Assembly: GCA_003993805.1 (NCBI GenBank) | Contig: RSEF01000001.1 | Coordinates: 75,016,413-75,080,412, forward strand | DNA from: Himantopus leucocephalus | Lineage: Eukaryota; Chordata; Aves; Charadriiformes; Recurvirostridae | Direction of reading: 5' to 3' | Length of the DNA: 64,000 bases | In this document: positions 11,146 to 22,604 of the stretch, in pieces | How positions within the stretch are numbered: position 1 is the first letter of the stretch | How the letters are laid out: the number at the start of each line of letters is the position of its first letter | The notes under the pieces: generated by a model | Seen by the model: only the letters and a program-made list of their open reading frames with translations | What the model was told of the DNA's origin: nothing | The model's database searches: none | Program-made: the position numbers and the translations under genes

Positions 11146-13126
11146 GGAGCACACAGCAGCACATGTGCAGTACAGAGTTGGACAGATGATTCCTTTCCAT
11201 CTGCCCTGCTTTTGCATGCAGTACACAAGCAAGGGGAATCACAATAAACCAATACTTTTTCTTTATTTTTTTCTTCCTTCAGAGATTGAGTTTTCTTATG
11301 TAGTCTGCACCAAAGCTTAGATAACAGTACTGCCTGGAAAGACTGAAGAAACATTCAGGTTTACTACTGTGTTTGTACTAAAATTATTCTTACCAAGGAA
11401 AAAAAGATGTTTTCCTTTCTACAAAATTTATGGCACACAATATGTAGAGATGTGCCAGTTTGAATTTCTCTAAGGTGTCTGCATTTGAGACAGTATTCCC
11501 GTCATTGCCTGCTCTATTCCTAAGCTGTTGTCTTTCTGCAATTTACATTATATTATGCCATTACACATGAGTAGACATCCACCCAATGGGCACCATAAAG
11601 CACACTGTAAAGCTTAGAAAAAAATCTTAGAAAATTCTCTCTTCTATAGAACCACCAAAAGAAAAAGGTCTGTGAAACATGATGAAAAAACAGGTGGTTT
11701 TTCCTTAACAATCCTTTTACTGCAAAGTCATTAAACTTAGGTGATGCCACATGTTAAAGAGCCCTGACAAAGCAGAGGAAGAAGTAGAGATGAATGAATA
11801 GAAGGACAAGTGTACCCTCAACTGGTTTATTTGCAACTAGAAGACCTAGTAGAAAACAAGGAAGCCTTCATATTTTTTAAGCCCTCTTTGTATCACAAAA
11901 AGGATTGCTGGCTGACAATGGAGAAGGACTAACTAGTTTTGGTAACTGGGAAAGGGTATAAGAGAGAAGGAAGAGACATCAAGAAATCTTTTCATCATCT
12001 GATAGCGATGAAAAGGATAGAGATGGACAATAAGGAACTAGTCTTAGCCTGTGCTTCCCCACATCACCCAACCAGTGGATCGTTCTTTTTCCAGTCCAGG
12101 AAAACACACTGATACATTGCCTGTCTCTTTGTGAGACATGGAAGAGACTCGAAAGGCACACAAAATGAAGATCTGTGTGTATAACTAAATATATTTCCCC
12201 TTAAAAGAAAAAAAAATAAGAAAAAACCTAGAATGAGAAGGTACTGTACTTATTACTTCCAGAGGGCAAATAAACCCATGCAGTCTTCCAAGTTTTAGAC
12301 TTATGTATGTGTGTGTTCTTAAGGATCACTATATTCCTTTTATTATTTTTTCAACACCATTAATGTCAGCAGTTGGCAGAAGTTTGGGTTGCTAGCTGTA
12401 ATAAAGGAGGTGAAGCCAAGGTTATATCTACTAGTGTTTTGGAGATGGAGGGTGCACTGGCTTGGTATCAGAAATTACAGTTACATTTCAGGTTAATGTG
12501 AAAAAAGTGGGAAGAGTCATTTCTTAAACTATTAAATGGATTAAGTGAAACTGAATGTTTAAGTTAAGTTTTCCCCCAAATAAGAATCCCACTGTAAAAA
12601 CAAGAGATACCCAAGTTCTTCAGATCCTAAGAACTTGGCTGTAGTCAGCTGTGAGAACTCAATTTATTTGTTGTTCACTCAACTACAGGAAATATTTGTA
12701 TTCACATTAGGAAAGACAGGAATTGGTGGTAAACAGAAAGAAAGAGAACAAAAGACCAAGTTCTGGGACTAAAGTTTTGCTCAACAAAGAGAACAAAACC
12801 TCTAATAAAATGGCTGCCCCTTAACCAGGGCTGTATTCAAGATAAAAGACCATTACTTCCCCCAGGCACCAGCACTGTGATCAGTTTAATATATAATTGG
12901 AGACTAAAGCTTCATGGAAGTTGAGAGACTAATAGTCACTTATACTCCTATACTATTGACAACCTAAAATTGTGCAACACCTTATTGCAAAGGTAAATTT
13001 ACTCATATTTGAAACTGAGGGTGCTTTACTTCCTCACTGATCTTATAGCCATACGATAAATGTTTGATTATGCCAAGTAAAATCAGACAGCAATAACTGT
13101 GTTTGAGACTTATTTTGCCTTTATGC

Positions 13127-13338
13127 ACAATCTTGGACTAATCCCTAAAAGCATTTCTTGGTACTGAAAAGACTACCCTTTGGAACCACATTTAAGGCAA
13201 AGAAGGGCAGACAAAAACCATCACTTTATTTNTACAATCTTGGACTAATCCCTAAAAGCATTTACTTGGTACTGAAAAGACTACCTTTTGGAACTACATT
13301 TAAGGCAAAGAAGGGCAGACAAAAACCATCACTTTATT
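13127..13338. repeat. Unmerged contig-end duplication around a single N (13232)
   Basis: Positions 13127-13231 and 13234-13338 repeat the same sequence across a lone N. By eye they differ by one single-base indel (catttcttgg versus catttacttgg) and two C/T substitutions. The interpretation is the same as for the join at 9873: overlapping contig ends or two alleles left side by side. The open frame at 13158-13388 crosses the N and repeats a peptide, so it is an artefact. Confidence 0.88.
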
Positions 13339-13339
13339 T

Positions 13340-16300
13340 TGTGTTCAATATAGGTCTGCTCAGAGACAGCAGAGCACAACTGCCCTAAAGATGATCTGTC
13401 AAAATCACTACCTCGTATTTGACAGCATCATCTGCAGAATCCCATTCAAGGGAGGGACTGGAAGCAGGATCTCCATCAGTATCAACCTTCTCATCTTTAC
13501 CTTTCAGAGTTGGCAGCTATTACCAGAATCCTCACAGCCTCCCAAGTTAGCAGGCAGCAGAAAAATCATCCTCTCCCTACACACATTCACAAATGTCAAG
13601 TGGCAAAAACACTACCTCTAGGGAAAAACTACACACCTTTTCTTTGATCATGAATATTTTTTCATCTTAGAAAAGAGGTGTAGGGAACAGAATGTTCTTG
13701 TTAAAGAGTAAAATGCATAACTTCTTCAGCAACAAAACAAGAATAGTATTTTTTTTTTTTGAAGACTTGGATTCTTTAGAACATAACACCATGAATTTAA
13801 CAGAACTGAGGGGAGTCTGTAACCATCAGCACCCATCCATTTGCAGAAGCTATCCTAAGTAACTGATGCCCTAATTTCATAAATCTATGACTCCTTCTGA
13901 TAAACCTGATATATTATCCTATCAATTTTCACAACTTGGTATGTAAATTACTGAAAGGTTAGTATCAAGAAACTAGTCCTAACTGACAGCATATATCTTA
14001 GATTTCCAACTGCAACCTGAAACTTCTGTTTTCCCATGCATTACCTATTCATTAGCCTGAGATACAGTGCACTGGACTAGGCTCAATCAGATTGATTCAA
14101 AAAGGGAAATTATTTTCAGAATTCTAAGGAGCTTAATACAGTGGATGAGAAAAAAAATATCTGTAGACTGAGAGGTATTTCAGTGCATAAGCTCCAAAAT
14201 ACCAGCTCACTATTTACTGAAACTGAAGTTCATTCTGTACAGTTAAGACTTAATTTTTCATTATAACTTTTTAAGATGGAGGGGATTAAAATTCTCTGTT
14301 GCAGTCTATGTATTTTTCCCTACCCAAGCAAAAAAAACACTCATTATGTTACTCCCCTGATAACACAGTAAAATCCCAAATATGCAATATATTCTATCAT
14401 GTAGATCATTAATTTTCGTTACATATTTCTAGGTGCACAATTCTTTCCACCGTTCCTCCTTCAAGTAAAGAACACATTACTGACATATTAAGTCATACAA
14501 CTGTTAATCTATAATCTACTTGAAACCTTCTACATATTTTATTTATGAAACCAGTAAGTCACCTCATATCTCTGACTTCACCTTCACCTTGCATGTTTTT
14601 GGAACACACCTTGCATCATCTATCACCTCACCAGTTACAGATCTTACACAAATTAAAACCAACACTAAAGCTGGTAAAATGCTTTTCAGCTGTCTGCCAC
14701 TACCTTTCTACCGACTATCAGTATGTGAATTGCTGTGAATTTAAAGTTACAGGTTCGTTAGGCTTTTCTTCCAAAGAGAATTAACCACAAATAAAATCTT
14801 GTTTTTATAGTTTTAGTGTGAAACTGTTCAATGCATTGTGTGTTCTCTGGGGAATAACGCCAATAAATGTAGGAACAGATAAGCATAATGTACTGAGCAC
14901 ATTTTGGATGGAGATGAGGTAAAAGGACTCGTGTGTCTTCTAGACAATTGCCAGTGCCAGGTAAAACAGCCCAAATGAACAGAAAGTTTAGTATAGAAAA
15001 AGCTGCATTCAATCAATGAAATATCAGTAAGGTTGGTTACACAGCCGTTTTGGAAAATCACCATATTTTTACTGAGTTCAAACAAGTCACTTAACATCTT
15101 CCTGTATCTGAAATTTTGGTGCAAAATTCCTGTTTCTTCACAAAAAAATATATTCACAGGTTTATCTCATCAAGATTATTTACATGGCTAAGTGGAATCC
15201 TCTCTGTCACCAAAACTTCAGAGTTTTGTGTCTAAATGACAAGATTTAAACACAATCATAAACTCACTGTATTTTTCTGGTCAGCCTTCAAACATCATCA
15301 ATTCAAATACCAAAAGAGTGATGCCAAACCAACCCAGCCACAAGAACCGATTGTCGGAAAGTCTCAAATATTTTACCCTTGAGGCACATCCTGCCGCTGG
15401 ACAACAAACAGGGAGTAGTCGTGTATGGATACTTCCCAACTACCCCACAAACTGTGGAAGTTAAGCAAAAGAAGATGTACCCATAATTTTATTCCTTGAA
15501 TGAACAGCTATTGGCAATCTTGAGCTCTTCTAAACTGCTTTTCTGAGCTTTTGCATCCATCTCATGAACTCAACAGCTAACACAAAGACTGTCAGAAACT
15601 GAGGGAGGGTAACTATTCTCAACATAAAATTTGGAGCATAGAAGTCTCATAGAAATAAATACATAAATCCTCTGTTGGATGTATGTGTTAAAAAGACCTG
15701 TTCTAATATATTCTCTTTATTTAACTGAAAAACAGTGCCTATCAGATCAGTAGTTTGTGCCACGGTAACTACAGAAAACCACCATATGGTACAACTGAGA
15801 TGTGAAATGCCAGTGACTATATTTACATTGCACTAATGTTCAGAAATACTATTCACAGATTAAGGAATTATTATTTTAGGCCCAAAATTAGATTTCCTAG
15901 TGCAGTCTTCTGGAGAAACCAAGCTCCCCCAGTGCTCTTGACTCTTTAATACCACTAACAAAGCTGGTCCTCCCAGTGTAGGCTTAACAATTTTAACTGA
16001 TAACAAACACCAGCAGGTTGGTTGTCACTTATAGAAGTGGGACACAGGTTGTCTCAACTGCTAACCTAGACTTGTCCAGCAATCCTGATTTTCTAGTCGG
16101 GGACAACGTTGCTTAAATAACTTGGTATAGGAGTTCACAATCCTTGAATGAATGATACTGTAAATGTGGGAGAGGATGCTGTCAGCAACTATCCAACTTT
16201 CTTTACATTTATTTGTGCAAAGTTTTAGTGAATTAAAAAGCTGTAAAACTATAATAGGAAAATCTTAATATAATCAACAAATGGAGGAATATTTCTAATA

Positions 16301-16985
16301 GATTGAAACAGATTTTTGAAAACTGAGCTCAAACTTGGGAAATACTAGTCCATAGAGTATATTTTAAAATGTCACGAACGCGTAGAAAGAAAGGGTAGCA
16401 AGTACTGTATTGTCATCTGAGTTGCAAAGTAACTTTATAAACCTTAAAATTCAGTCTCTCAGTGAGGCAAAGAACCTTCCCCTTCAAGCAAAGCTACAAA
16501 GCTGCCATTGCAATGCCCTTGAAACCACCGGCCAAGACAGGAGCGAAGGTGCAAACAGAAAGCAGACGTGGCTGTTTACAGCGGCACCAACAGGCAGTTC
16601 TCTTCTCCAGCACCGTGAGGCCAGCGACAGCATGGAGCTCTCTTGAACATACATCATTGTTTAGTAATACAAGAAGCAGAGGGTAAAGGTAAAAGGAGGA
16701 GGGAGAGAAGAACAAGAGTATATGTAAAGCCATGGGGAAGATGAAATGCTGCCCCAGAAAAGACTGCTGACACTGCACTGAGTGCTGTTACTGTGGTAAC
16801 CGATGATTAAAAATGATGGGAAAAAAGTCTGGAGCACATGGCAGGGAGAAGGTGCTTTCTTTTAATCTGCGAGGGCTTCTTGAGCTGTGCTTCAGGAAGC
16901 TGTGTTCAAGGGCATGACAAAGCCCCGCTTTCTGTGCCTGCTCGGCTGCTGTCAGGGTGCTGGGGTCTGCTCCTGGCAGAAATCC
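13340..16985. other. Intronic DNA without recognised features
   Basis: AT-rich intron with no repeat family or exon that I can identify on either strand. Short open frames at 14520-14784, 14758-15157 and 16410-16778 overlap each other on opposite strands or in shifted frames, have no recognisable domains, and are most simply chance. Confidence 0.55.
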
Positions 16986-16989
16986 CCCC

Positions 16990-17145
16990 TTGACAGAAAC
17001 AATTACTGAGGAGCAAAGCCTGGCAAAGCAAGCAGCACCATGATTGATAATCTGGGTGGATTACAGGCCTTTGACAAAAGCCACGATGCTTAAATTTGAC
17101 AGCTGGCAATGCCTGATGAGAGCCAATTAGTGGATATATATTCAC
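16990..17145. promoter_or_regulatory. Candidate conserved enhancer (dense developmental factor motifs)
   Basis: This short segment packs several textbook binding motifs. They are tgattgataa at 17041-17050 (PBX/HOX-type TGATTGAT overlapping a GATA core), cctttgacaaaag at 17068-17080 (TCF/LEF-like), ttgacagctgg at about 17097-17106 (MEIS-like TGACAG joined to a CAGCTG E-box), and gccaattag at 17122-17130 (homeodomain AATTA). No repeat family is recognisable and no open frame is credible. Dense mixed homeodomain and E-box motifs are typical of vertebrate conserved noncoding enhancers. Conservation was not tested, and such motifs also occur by chance. Confidence 0.3.
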
Positions 17146-17149
17146 TTCA

Positions 17150-19235
17150 GCCAGAAGTTTCTTCTGTTTCTAGTCCAATAGCTTCCTGAGAAGGAAGCGC
17201 ACAGAATGATTTCCCCCACTTCTGCCTGCTCACGTGTATGCCAGCTACACTGTCAGTACAGCTAAAAATAAACTATAAAAAGTACATATTTTGGCATCTT
17301 TGTATATGAAAGCCAGTAGATGCAAATTTTGTAAAGCTGCAGTTGACCCTACAGATAGTGGCCGTAAAGGAACCTGAAAAAAGATAACTTTATGCTGACT
17401 CTATGTAACACACAGTGTGTAAATGAGGCTGCAACTGCACTATTTAGGTACCAGGTCCACTACAAGTGACAACAGTTCTCAAAATGCTTCACTATTCCTT
17501 GAACATTTCATGACAAAGTACATTAATCTGTCTGTTGCTGTTTCAAACAGTTTAACCTGGCATTCAGAGAATACTAGAACTCACAGAGTACCTTCTGTTC
17601 TGCCCATTATGAACAGGAACCTCAGACATGCAAGTCCCTTTCAAACTCGTCTGTCTTTTCTTAACTTTCGTATCACATAGATTCTCTTTCCCCACTTTTG
17701 CATCCATTTCCACTCTTGCTAGTGCAAGTATGTGGGTAGTGTGGTGAAGAGATCAATAAACAAAGATGGATCCAAGTGCCCTGAATCTCATCACTCATTT
17801 CAAACGTTAACTTTTACTTTGTTTTCTCAGCTATAAAGAAGCCAACACCACTGCACTCAGACAACTTAAGTACATCTTCCTAGACTTCTTAAGACTCCTT
17901 CTGACAGTGGTTTGAGAGGTACCTCCACTCATTAAACTTCAGTGGGCACCATAGCACTGCCGGGGCATCTCAGATGCTCTTGGAGAACAACGGTAGTTGG
18001 AGAACAGAAACATCACTACATTTAGCAATTACCTGCAGTGATTGTATCCATGTCACCTGAAGAATAAATTCATTTGCTAATAGGGTAATCACTCTCATCA
18101 GACATGGTTTCAAATCAGGGCAGCTAAGGAAAAGCAAAGACTAACTGCATGCCTCACAGAAACTGTATTATTTCACCAGGCAGGGTGGTAATAAAAACTG
18201 CCAGGAGTGTGGTCATGCTGATACAGCTCCATGTCAGTAAGAGGAAAACGCTTGCCTGTCGGTCTCCTTTGACCTGTTTTACATTCTCCTGTTACAAAGA
18301 GAAATGACTCCAACCAGTGGAACTTCACTTGGAAAAGTTCACAGCAGAGGAGTGTCAGGTGTCAGTATGCAGGGTTTCCAGGGAAACAAGTAACAGTGGA
18401 AAACTAGCATATTTGGGGGGAGAAGCTATTCTGGAATCCAAAATTCTTTCCTTTTCCTCATGATCCCATCAAGCACATTTACTTGAGAAACAAATCTTTG
18501 CAGTACCTTGGCCTCTTAAGGAAAGTCAGCCAAAATCTTTGCAGGGAAGAAGCACAAAGTAGCACAGACAAAACAGCTTTGGGACTTGCATGGCTAGATG
18601 AAATATATATTAAATACTGCATAAATGCTAACTATTAATACTACTAGTCATCGCCAAATAATTCCTCTCAATTTATGGGAATGGCAAATAACAGCCCCTC
18701 AATTCATGCTGGGAACGACGTGTATTAAAGATAACTCTGGCAAGGAGGCTGACTATATAACCCATACTTGCAATAGCATGAGGTTTCTTATCTCCCTTCA
18801 CTAAAATAAAAAGGAGATATTTTCCTTTAGTTGAGTTTAAGTGAACAGCAAGAGTGTATATAGGAAAAACAGATGAAGTGGAAGTACTAAGGCAGAAAAA
18901 GTAGACGTTACTGATGTACATTAGAATGAAGAGGAAGTCGAAGACAAAGGTTGATCTTTTACTCAGTAAAAAGTGAAAGTCATAAAAAATAAATCCAAGA
19001 AGCCTAAAGTGCTCATGCCTTTTCTGTATCAGTCTTCACTAAAAACTGTACTCGAGTGACTTAATTCAAGTTTATTTCAATACTTAGAGAATACAATTTT
19101 AGATTAGAAAAGGAAAAGAACAAGTGAGATGGTACTCAAAAAAACCCAGATGTCTTCAAATTTTCTAGTTCTGACTATACTATAGTAGGAAAGAGCTTAT
19201 CTACTATAATGAAAGCTATTAATGGTTATTTTTGG
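17150..19235. other. Intronic DNA without recognised features
   Basis: About 2 kb of AT-rich intron in which I recognise no exon, RNA gene or repeat. The open frames at 17423-17680 and 18673-18921 are short and have no homology I can name. Confidence 0.5.
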
Positions 19236-19239
19236 GAAC

Positions 19240-19392
19240 CTGTGGGAACTGGTGAGGTTTTGGAAGACTCCATTAAGGTTTCTGACACTGTCTCACACGA
19301 CATGCTCATAAACAAATTCAGCCAAGGAAAGGCCTCATTTTGAGCTTTTTCAAGTTTCAGATACCACGCCTGGAGAAAGAAAAAGACAAATC
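19240..19392 (+). repeat. Ancient CR1 LINE, reverse-transcriptase part (5' piece)
   Basis: The stretch around tgacactgtctcacacgac and atgctcataaacaaattc (about 19283-19322) matches the CR1 reverse-transcriptase segment that encodes the conserved (F)DTVSHDILINK-type motif, here with decay. Reading continues in the + direction. The copy is interrupted by a CR1 3' fragment and appears to resume near 19780. It is too damaged to encode protein. Confidence 0.5.
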
Positions 19393-19394
19393 AA

Positions 19395-19755
19395 ATAAAA
19401 TCTAAGAAAGAACAACAGGAAAGATCAGATATCTAGAAAACAAGGCACGTGAAAACTGGAAGAATTGAGACTGCTCGGTTTAGAAAAAACCACAGAGGAG
19501 ATACCATCATAAACAAAAAGGGCTGCTAAATAGTGCAAAGAAATAGTCTTTTTTTTCTAGGCCCATAACAGATAGAAAAAGTAGTAATGAGTTTAAATTG
19601 CAGTAAGGGAGATTACAGATGCACAATAACATTATAATGATAAAGACCAATGAGCAACAGAAAAGCCTTCCCAACACTGAAGGCTTCCTTCACTAATAGT
19701 CTTTAAGAACAGATTACAGGTATAATTAGTTCTGCTTTGAAGTGAGATTTATTTT
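19395..19755 (+). repeat. Ancient CR1-like LINE 3' fragment, nested
   Basis: The + strand contains agaattgagactgctcgg and tttagaaaaaac near 19461-19490, then gtaatgagtttaaattgcag and taagggagattacag near 19584-19618, then aaaagccttcccaacactga and tctttaagaacagattacag near 19661-19719. These follow in order the 3' untranslated part of old CR1 or L3-like elements (gaattgagactgctc..., taatgggcttaaattgcag..., tttaagaacaggttag). The fragment lies between two reverse-transcriptase pieces of what looks like another CR1 copy, which suggests nested insertion. Confidence 0.65.
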
Positions 19756-19779
19756 TTATTATTAAGATACAAAAATGTG

Positions 19780-20060
19780 GGTAACAAACTGTTTGGGAAA
19801 TTATACTCCATAGTAGTTATCAACTATTCACTAACAAAATGGATGAATGAATCAAATAGGTTACATGGAGTTCTGTCCTGAGCCCAGTACTATTCAGTAT
19901 TTTTCATTATCAATCTCTGTGATAGAAGAAAATACATGTTTTTGAAATATGTGGAGGAAGCTTAGCTGGGTGGTTCTGCAAGCACGCTAAAATACAGGAT
20001 CGAAACTCAATGTGTTCTTAAAAGACTGAGGAACTAATCTGAAAGTTACCTTCATTTAAG
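19780..20060 (+). repeat. Ancient CR1 LINE, reverse-transcriptase part (3' piece)
   Basis: The segment ttctgtcctgagcccagtac at about 19872-19891, followed by tattcagtatttttcatt, matches the CR1 region that encodes GSVLGPVLFNIFIND. Downstream, gaagcttagctgggtggttc near 19958-19977 and ctgaggaactaatctgaaag near 20025-20044 match the following FADDTKLGG and LEKW-type regions. Stops and indels are frequent. By order and strand it continues the piece at 19240-19392. Confidence 0.6.
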
Positions 20061-20341
20061 AAAAGGCAGGATAATAAAAACATGCCAAGTATTAACCTAA
20101 CCTGGAGTCACACCACTTAAAAGGAAGATTTTGAGATCCCACCATCAGTAACACTGAATCAAGCTAGTTCCTGGTAATGTCTGCTACAGCATACTATAAA
20201 AAAATTGGAACAATTATTAAACATTATATACAAGTGAATGCAGTGATTTACAAACAATTCAATTGAATAATACTCCAAGCTCTCAGAAAACAGACACTGA
20301 TACAGTTCAGAGCCTCCTAAAAATTTCATCACTATTACTTA

Positions 20342-20465
20342 ACATTTACGGCATAGCAGTGCCTGGAGATGCTGGTCAAGCCAGGCCCCCACTGTGCCAG
20401 ACACTGTACAAACACAGAGGATGACAATCTTTGCTCCAAACAGCTCCTAGCAGAAAACCCCAAAC
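20342..20465 (+). repeat. Ancient amniote interspersed repeat
   Basis: The core gcagtgcctggagatgctgg and cccactgtgccagacactg followed by tacaaacacagagg and gctccaaacagctcctagc resembles a repeat common in turtle and crocodile genomes. Its consensus has the form gtgcctag...ccccattgtgctaggcgctgtacaaacaca...tgccccaaagagctt. I do not recall its family name with certainty. Divergence is high, fitting an insertion that predates birds. The + strand open frame at 20369-20611 overlaps it and is not a gene. Confidence 0.6.
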
Positions 20466-20567
20466 GTTTAAGACTCAAAGCCCACAGACAGGAAAACCTC
20501 AGCCCATTCAGATATATATATGTGCCTTTCAGTTACAACCCAAAGCTGCAGAGTAGCGCTTTGCCCT

Positions 20568-20620
20568 GTTACAATAAATGTATCCTGATGGTTACAATAA
20601 ATGTATCCTGATGGTTACAA
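20568..20620 (+). repeat. 23-bp perfect tandem duplication
   Basis: The unit gttacaataaatgtatcctg plus atg occurs at 20568-20590 and 20591-20613 with no differences, followed by a partial third start gttacaa. Perfect identity means it is recent, possibly polymorphic, or a small local assembly error. Confidence 0.9.
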
Positions 20621-20689
20621 CCTCGCATGACAAGGAAAGGAATAAATGGCATACAGGCTACTTTCTAACAGATGAGTGGTGGACGTGCC

Positions 20690-20990
20690 GCCACAAAGCT
20701 GGCTAAAGCTCCTTGGGTCTCCGTCAATCCCAGCGTGACACACGTCGTGGGGGCTTCTGTATGGCGTATAATCCGAGCACGCTGGCTGGCACTCGCCACG
20801 CTACATCTGGAGTTTGTTAGACAACCTTCAGCTCTGTTCTCTTGCATCAGCCCCGGCCCCCTCTGGTGAGGCAGCCTCCCAACCACTGCTTCTCCATGAG
20901 CTGCTCACGGAGACAAAGTACTCTGGGAGGAAGTAAATTGGGACCACATTAGCTGGTGACCCTCGCCCTGCAATTGGCCCGCCTTTGCGA
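20690..20990. promoter_or_regulatory. CpG-rich cluster, possible regulatory element
   Basis: About sixteen CpG dinucleotides fall in 300 bases, against very few in neighbouring intron sequence. The segment also has an inverted CCAAT box directly beside a GC-rich site (caattggcccgcc, about 20971-20983). Overlapping open frames on both strands (20665-20886, 20672-20869, 20828-21046) are a by-product of lower stop density in GC-rich DNA. It could be a conserved enhancer, an internal promoter, or an unrecognised GC-rich repeat. Confidence 0.3.
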
Positions 20991-20994
20991 TGAC

Positions 20995-22020
20995 AGAGGA
21001 AATCCCTCATACAAACTGACAACCAATATGAAACAGGCAGCTCCATTTACTAGAAAGCCTGGTCAATGCCGAATGCCTCGTTAGGAAATGGTCTCTATAT
21101 TGAGGCACATTCCTGCAATTCAGAACCTAGAAACTCTAAATTAAAACAACATTGATGCCATATCCTCTTTCCAAAATGCTTCTCTTCATCCAAACTTTAA
21201 TACACATACTTAAAGAAATTAAAGAACCAAAATGTCTTTGGCAGGACTCCTTCCCTCTCTTTCACAGTAATACCCTTCCCGTGTGAGCGACCAGGAACAT
21301 GAGAGTGTTGGGAAGGGAGAAAGGAGAGTTAAAGCAAGGAATAATTGCAGAATCCTCCAGAATCTGTACAACCTTTACTTGAAGAATCTATGTGTCTCCA
21401 CCAATATTTTTAAATGAATAAAAATCACCTAAAATTGCGGGGCTGAAGAAGTTGGATTTTTTTTTTTTAAGAAGTAAATTGAGGCTCATCAGTAGAATGA
21501 GTTTTTGTTTTGGGAAAGAGTTGTATCTTTCTACACTCTAGGAAAGGTCAACTAACGGTACGTCAGTCTGCTAACAGTGGTAGCTATTGTAGCAACTCAA
21601 TGGGAACCAGCACAAGCAATGAAAAGGCATAATCTGAATCGCAAGTGATACGCACTTGGATCCATTCACACTATCACAGCGCAGTCAGAAAACTGCTTTT
21701 CTAAAGTGTTATCTCCATCAGAAGCTCTTTCCAGTTCACAGTGAGATTCAGAAATCAGGCCTATGGTACCTACCACAGCATGCATAATTCTTCACACAAA
21801 CCACCCCCTTCCAATATTGCTCAGCATTTCTGTTTGCATTCTATGTACACGGAAACGGGAATCTTTTAGTCAACTGTGCCTGCCAGCCAACTGAAAGCTG
21901 CTTTCCCACCACAAAGTCTAAGCATTTCCTAGAAATGGGATGGACCAAAATACCAAATACTTATCAGGGAGCTCAACAGCTCTGAAACAATGTGAAAGGC
22001 AGAAGGAAGGAATTACTGAG
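20995..22020. other. Intronic DNA without recognised features
   Basis: AT-rich intron with a 13-base T run near 21455-21468. If the relic at 22022-22600 were a retrocopy on the minus strand, that run could be its poly(A) tail, but I see no AATAAA-type signal just before it in that sense, so the link is weak. Nothing else is recognised. Confidence 0.45.
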
Positions 22021-22021
22021 G

Positions 22022-22600
22022 TCAGGATCCCTGCTCTGAATCTGAAGGGTTGAATAAACTTTTTAGGCTCCAGAACTGCTTTTCAAAGTCTTCCAGAAGA
22101 TCTTGATTAACTGGCTTCACTTGCCTTTCTTGAACAGCTGTGTTCAATACATCTGCAAGTCTGAAAGATTTTTCATTCACAAATTCTACTGTAAATTTAG
22201 GAATTACAGTTAGACTTTTAGGAAGTTCCTGAAATGCTATGCAGTCCCGTGGAACTGCTAACACAGATGGACCTTTGTTCTCAAGACATAGAAAAGGGTC
22301 CATGTAGAGAAAGCTTAAACTGATGGAGCAGCATAGTAGTTTTGTTGGAAAATGTGAAGCTGGTGACTTGTAATAACTGAAGAGGACCATGATGGCCAAA
22401 TACACAGATTATTTGCAAAGAATGTGGAAAAACGAGATTCCCTTTTACTGTATCAGTAATGAGGATCCTGTAAAATCTCACAGCCTTCTCTTCTGACCCA
22501 TCTCCTATTTCTGGATCTGTCAAAGTTGGTATGATTTGAATTGATGACCTCAATGCAGAAAAAGTACATACTAGAAGTATTGGTACTGAAAAAATAAATG
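22022..22600 (-). pseudogene. Protein-like relic of unidentified origin, frameshifted
   Basis: On the minus strand two overlapping frames read like diverged protein. The first, from about 22595 to 22281, includes IIPTLTDPEIGDGSEEKAV and RFYRILITDTVKGNLVFPHS. The second, ending at 22022, includes GPSVLAVPRDCIAFQELPKS, FTVEFVNEKSFRLADVLNT and LLEDFEKQFWSLKSLFNP before a stop. Joining them needs a frame change somewhere in 22281-22405. The balanced composition and acidic, helix-like end look more like coding sequence than the chance frames around it. I cannot name the family. It could be a 5'-truncated retrocopy, a decayed exon, or chance; open frames of similar length occur elsewhere in the window without any sign of being real. 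No clear poly(A) tail or target-site duplication was found. Confidence 0.3.
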
Positions 22601-22604
22601 CGAT

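Noticed and set aside
10908..11354. Overlapping open frames on both strands, up to 134 codons
   Set aside because: Mostly the translation of a degenerate 47-bp tandem repeat; no homology and mutual overlap.
9715..13338. Possibility that the two duplications are real segmental duplications
   Set aside because: In each case the copies meet exactly at a lone N, which is far better explained by unmerged contig ends.
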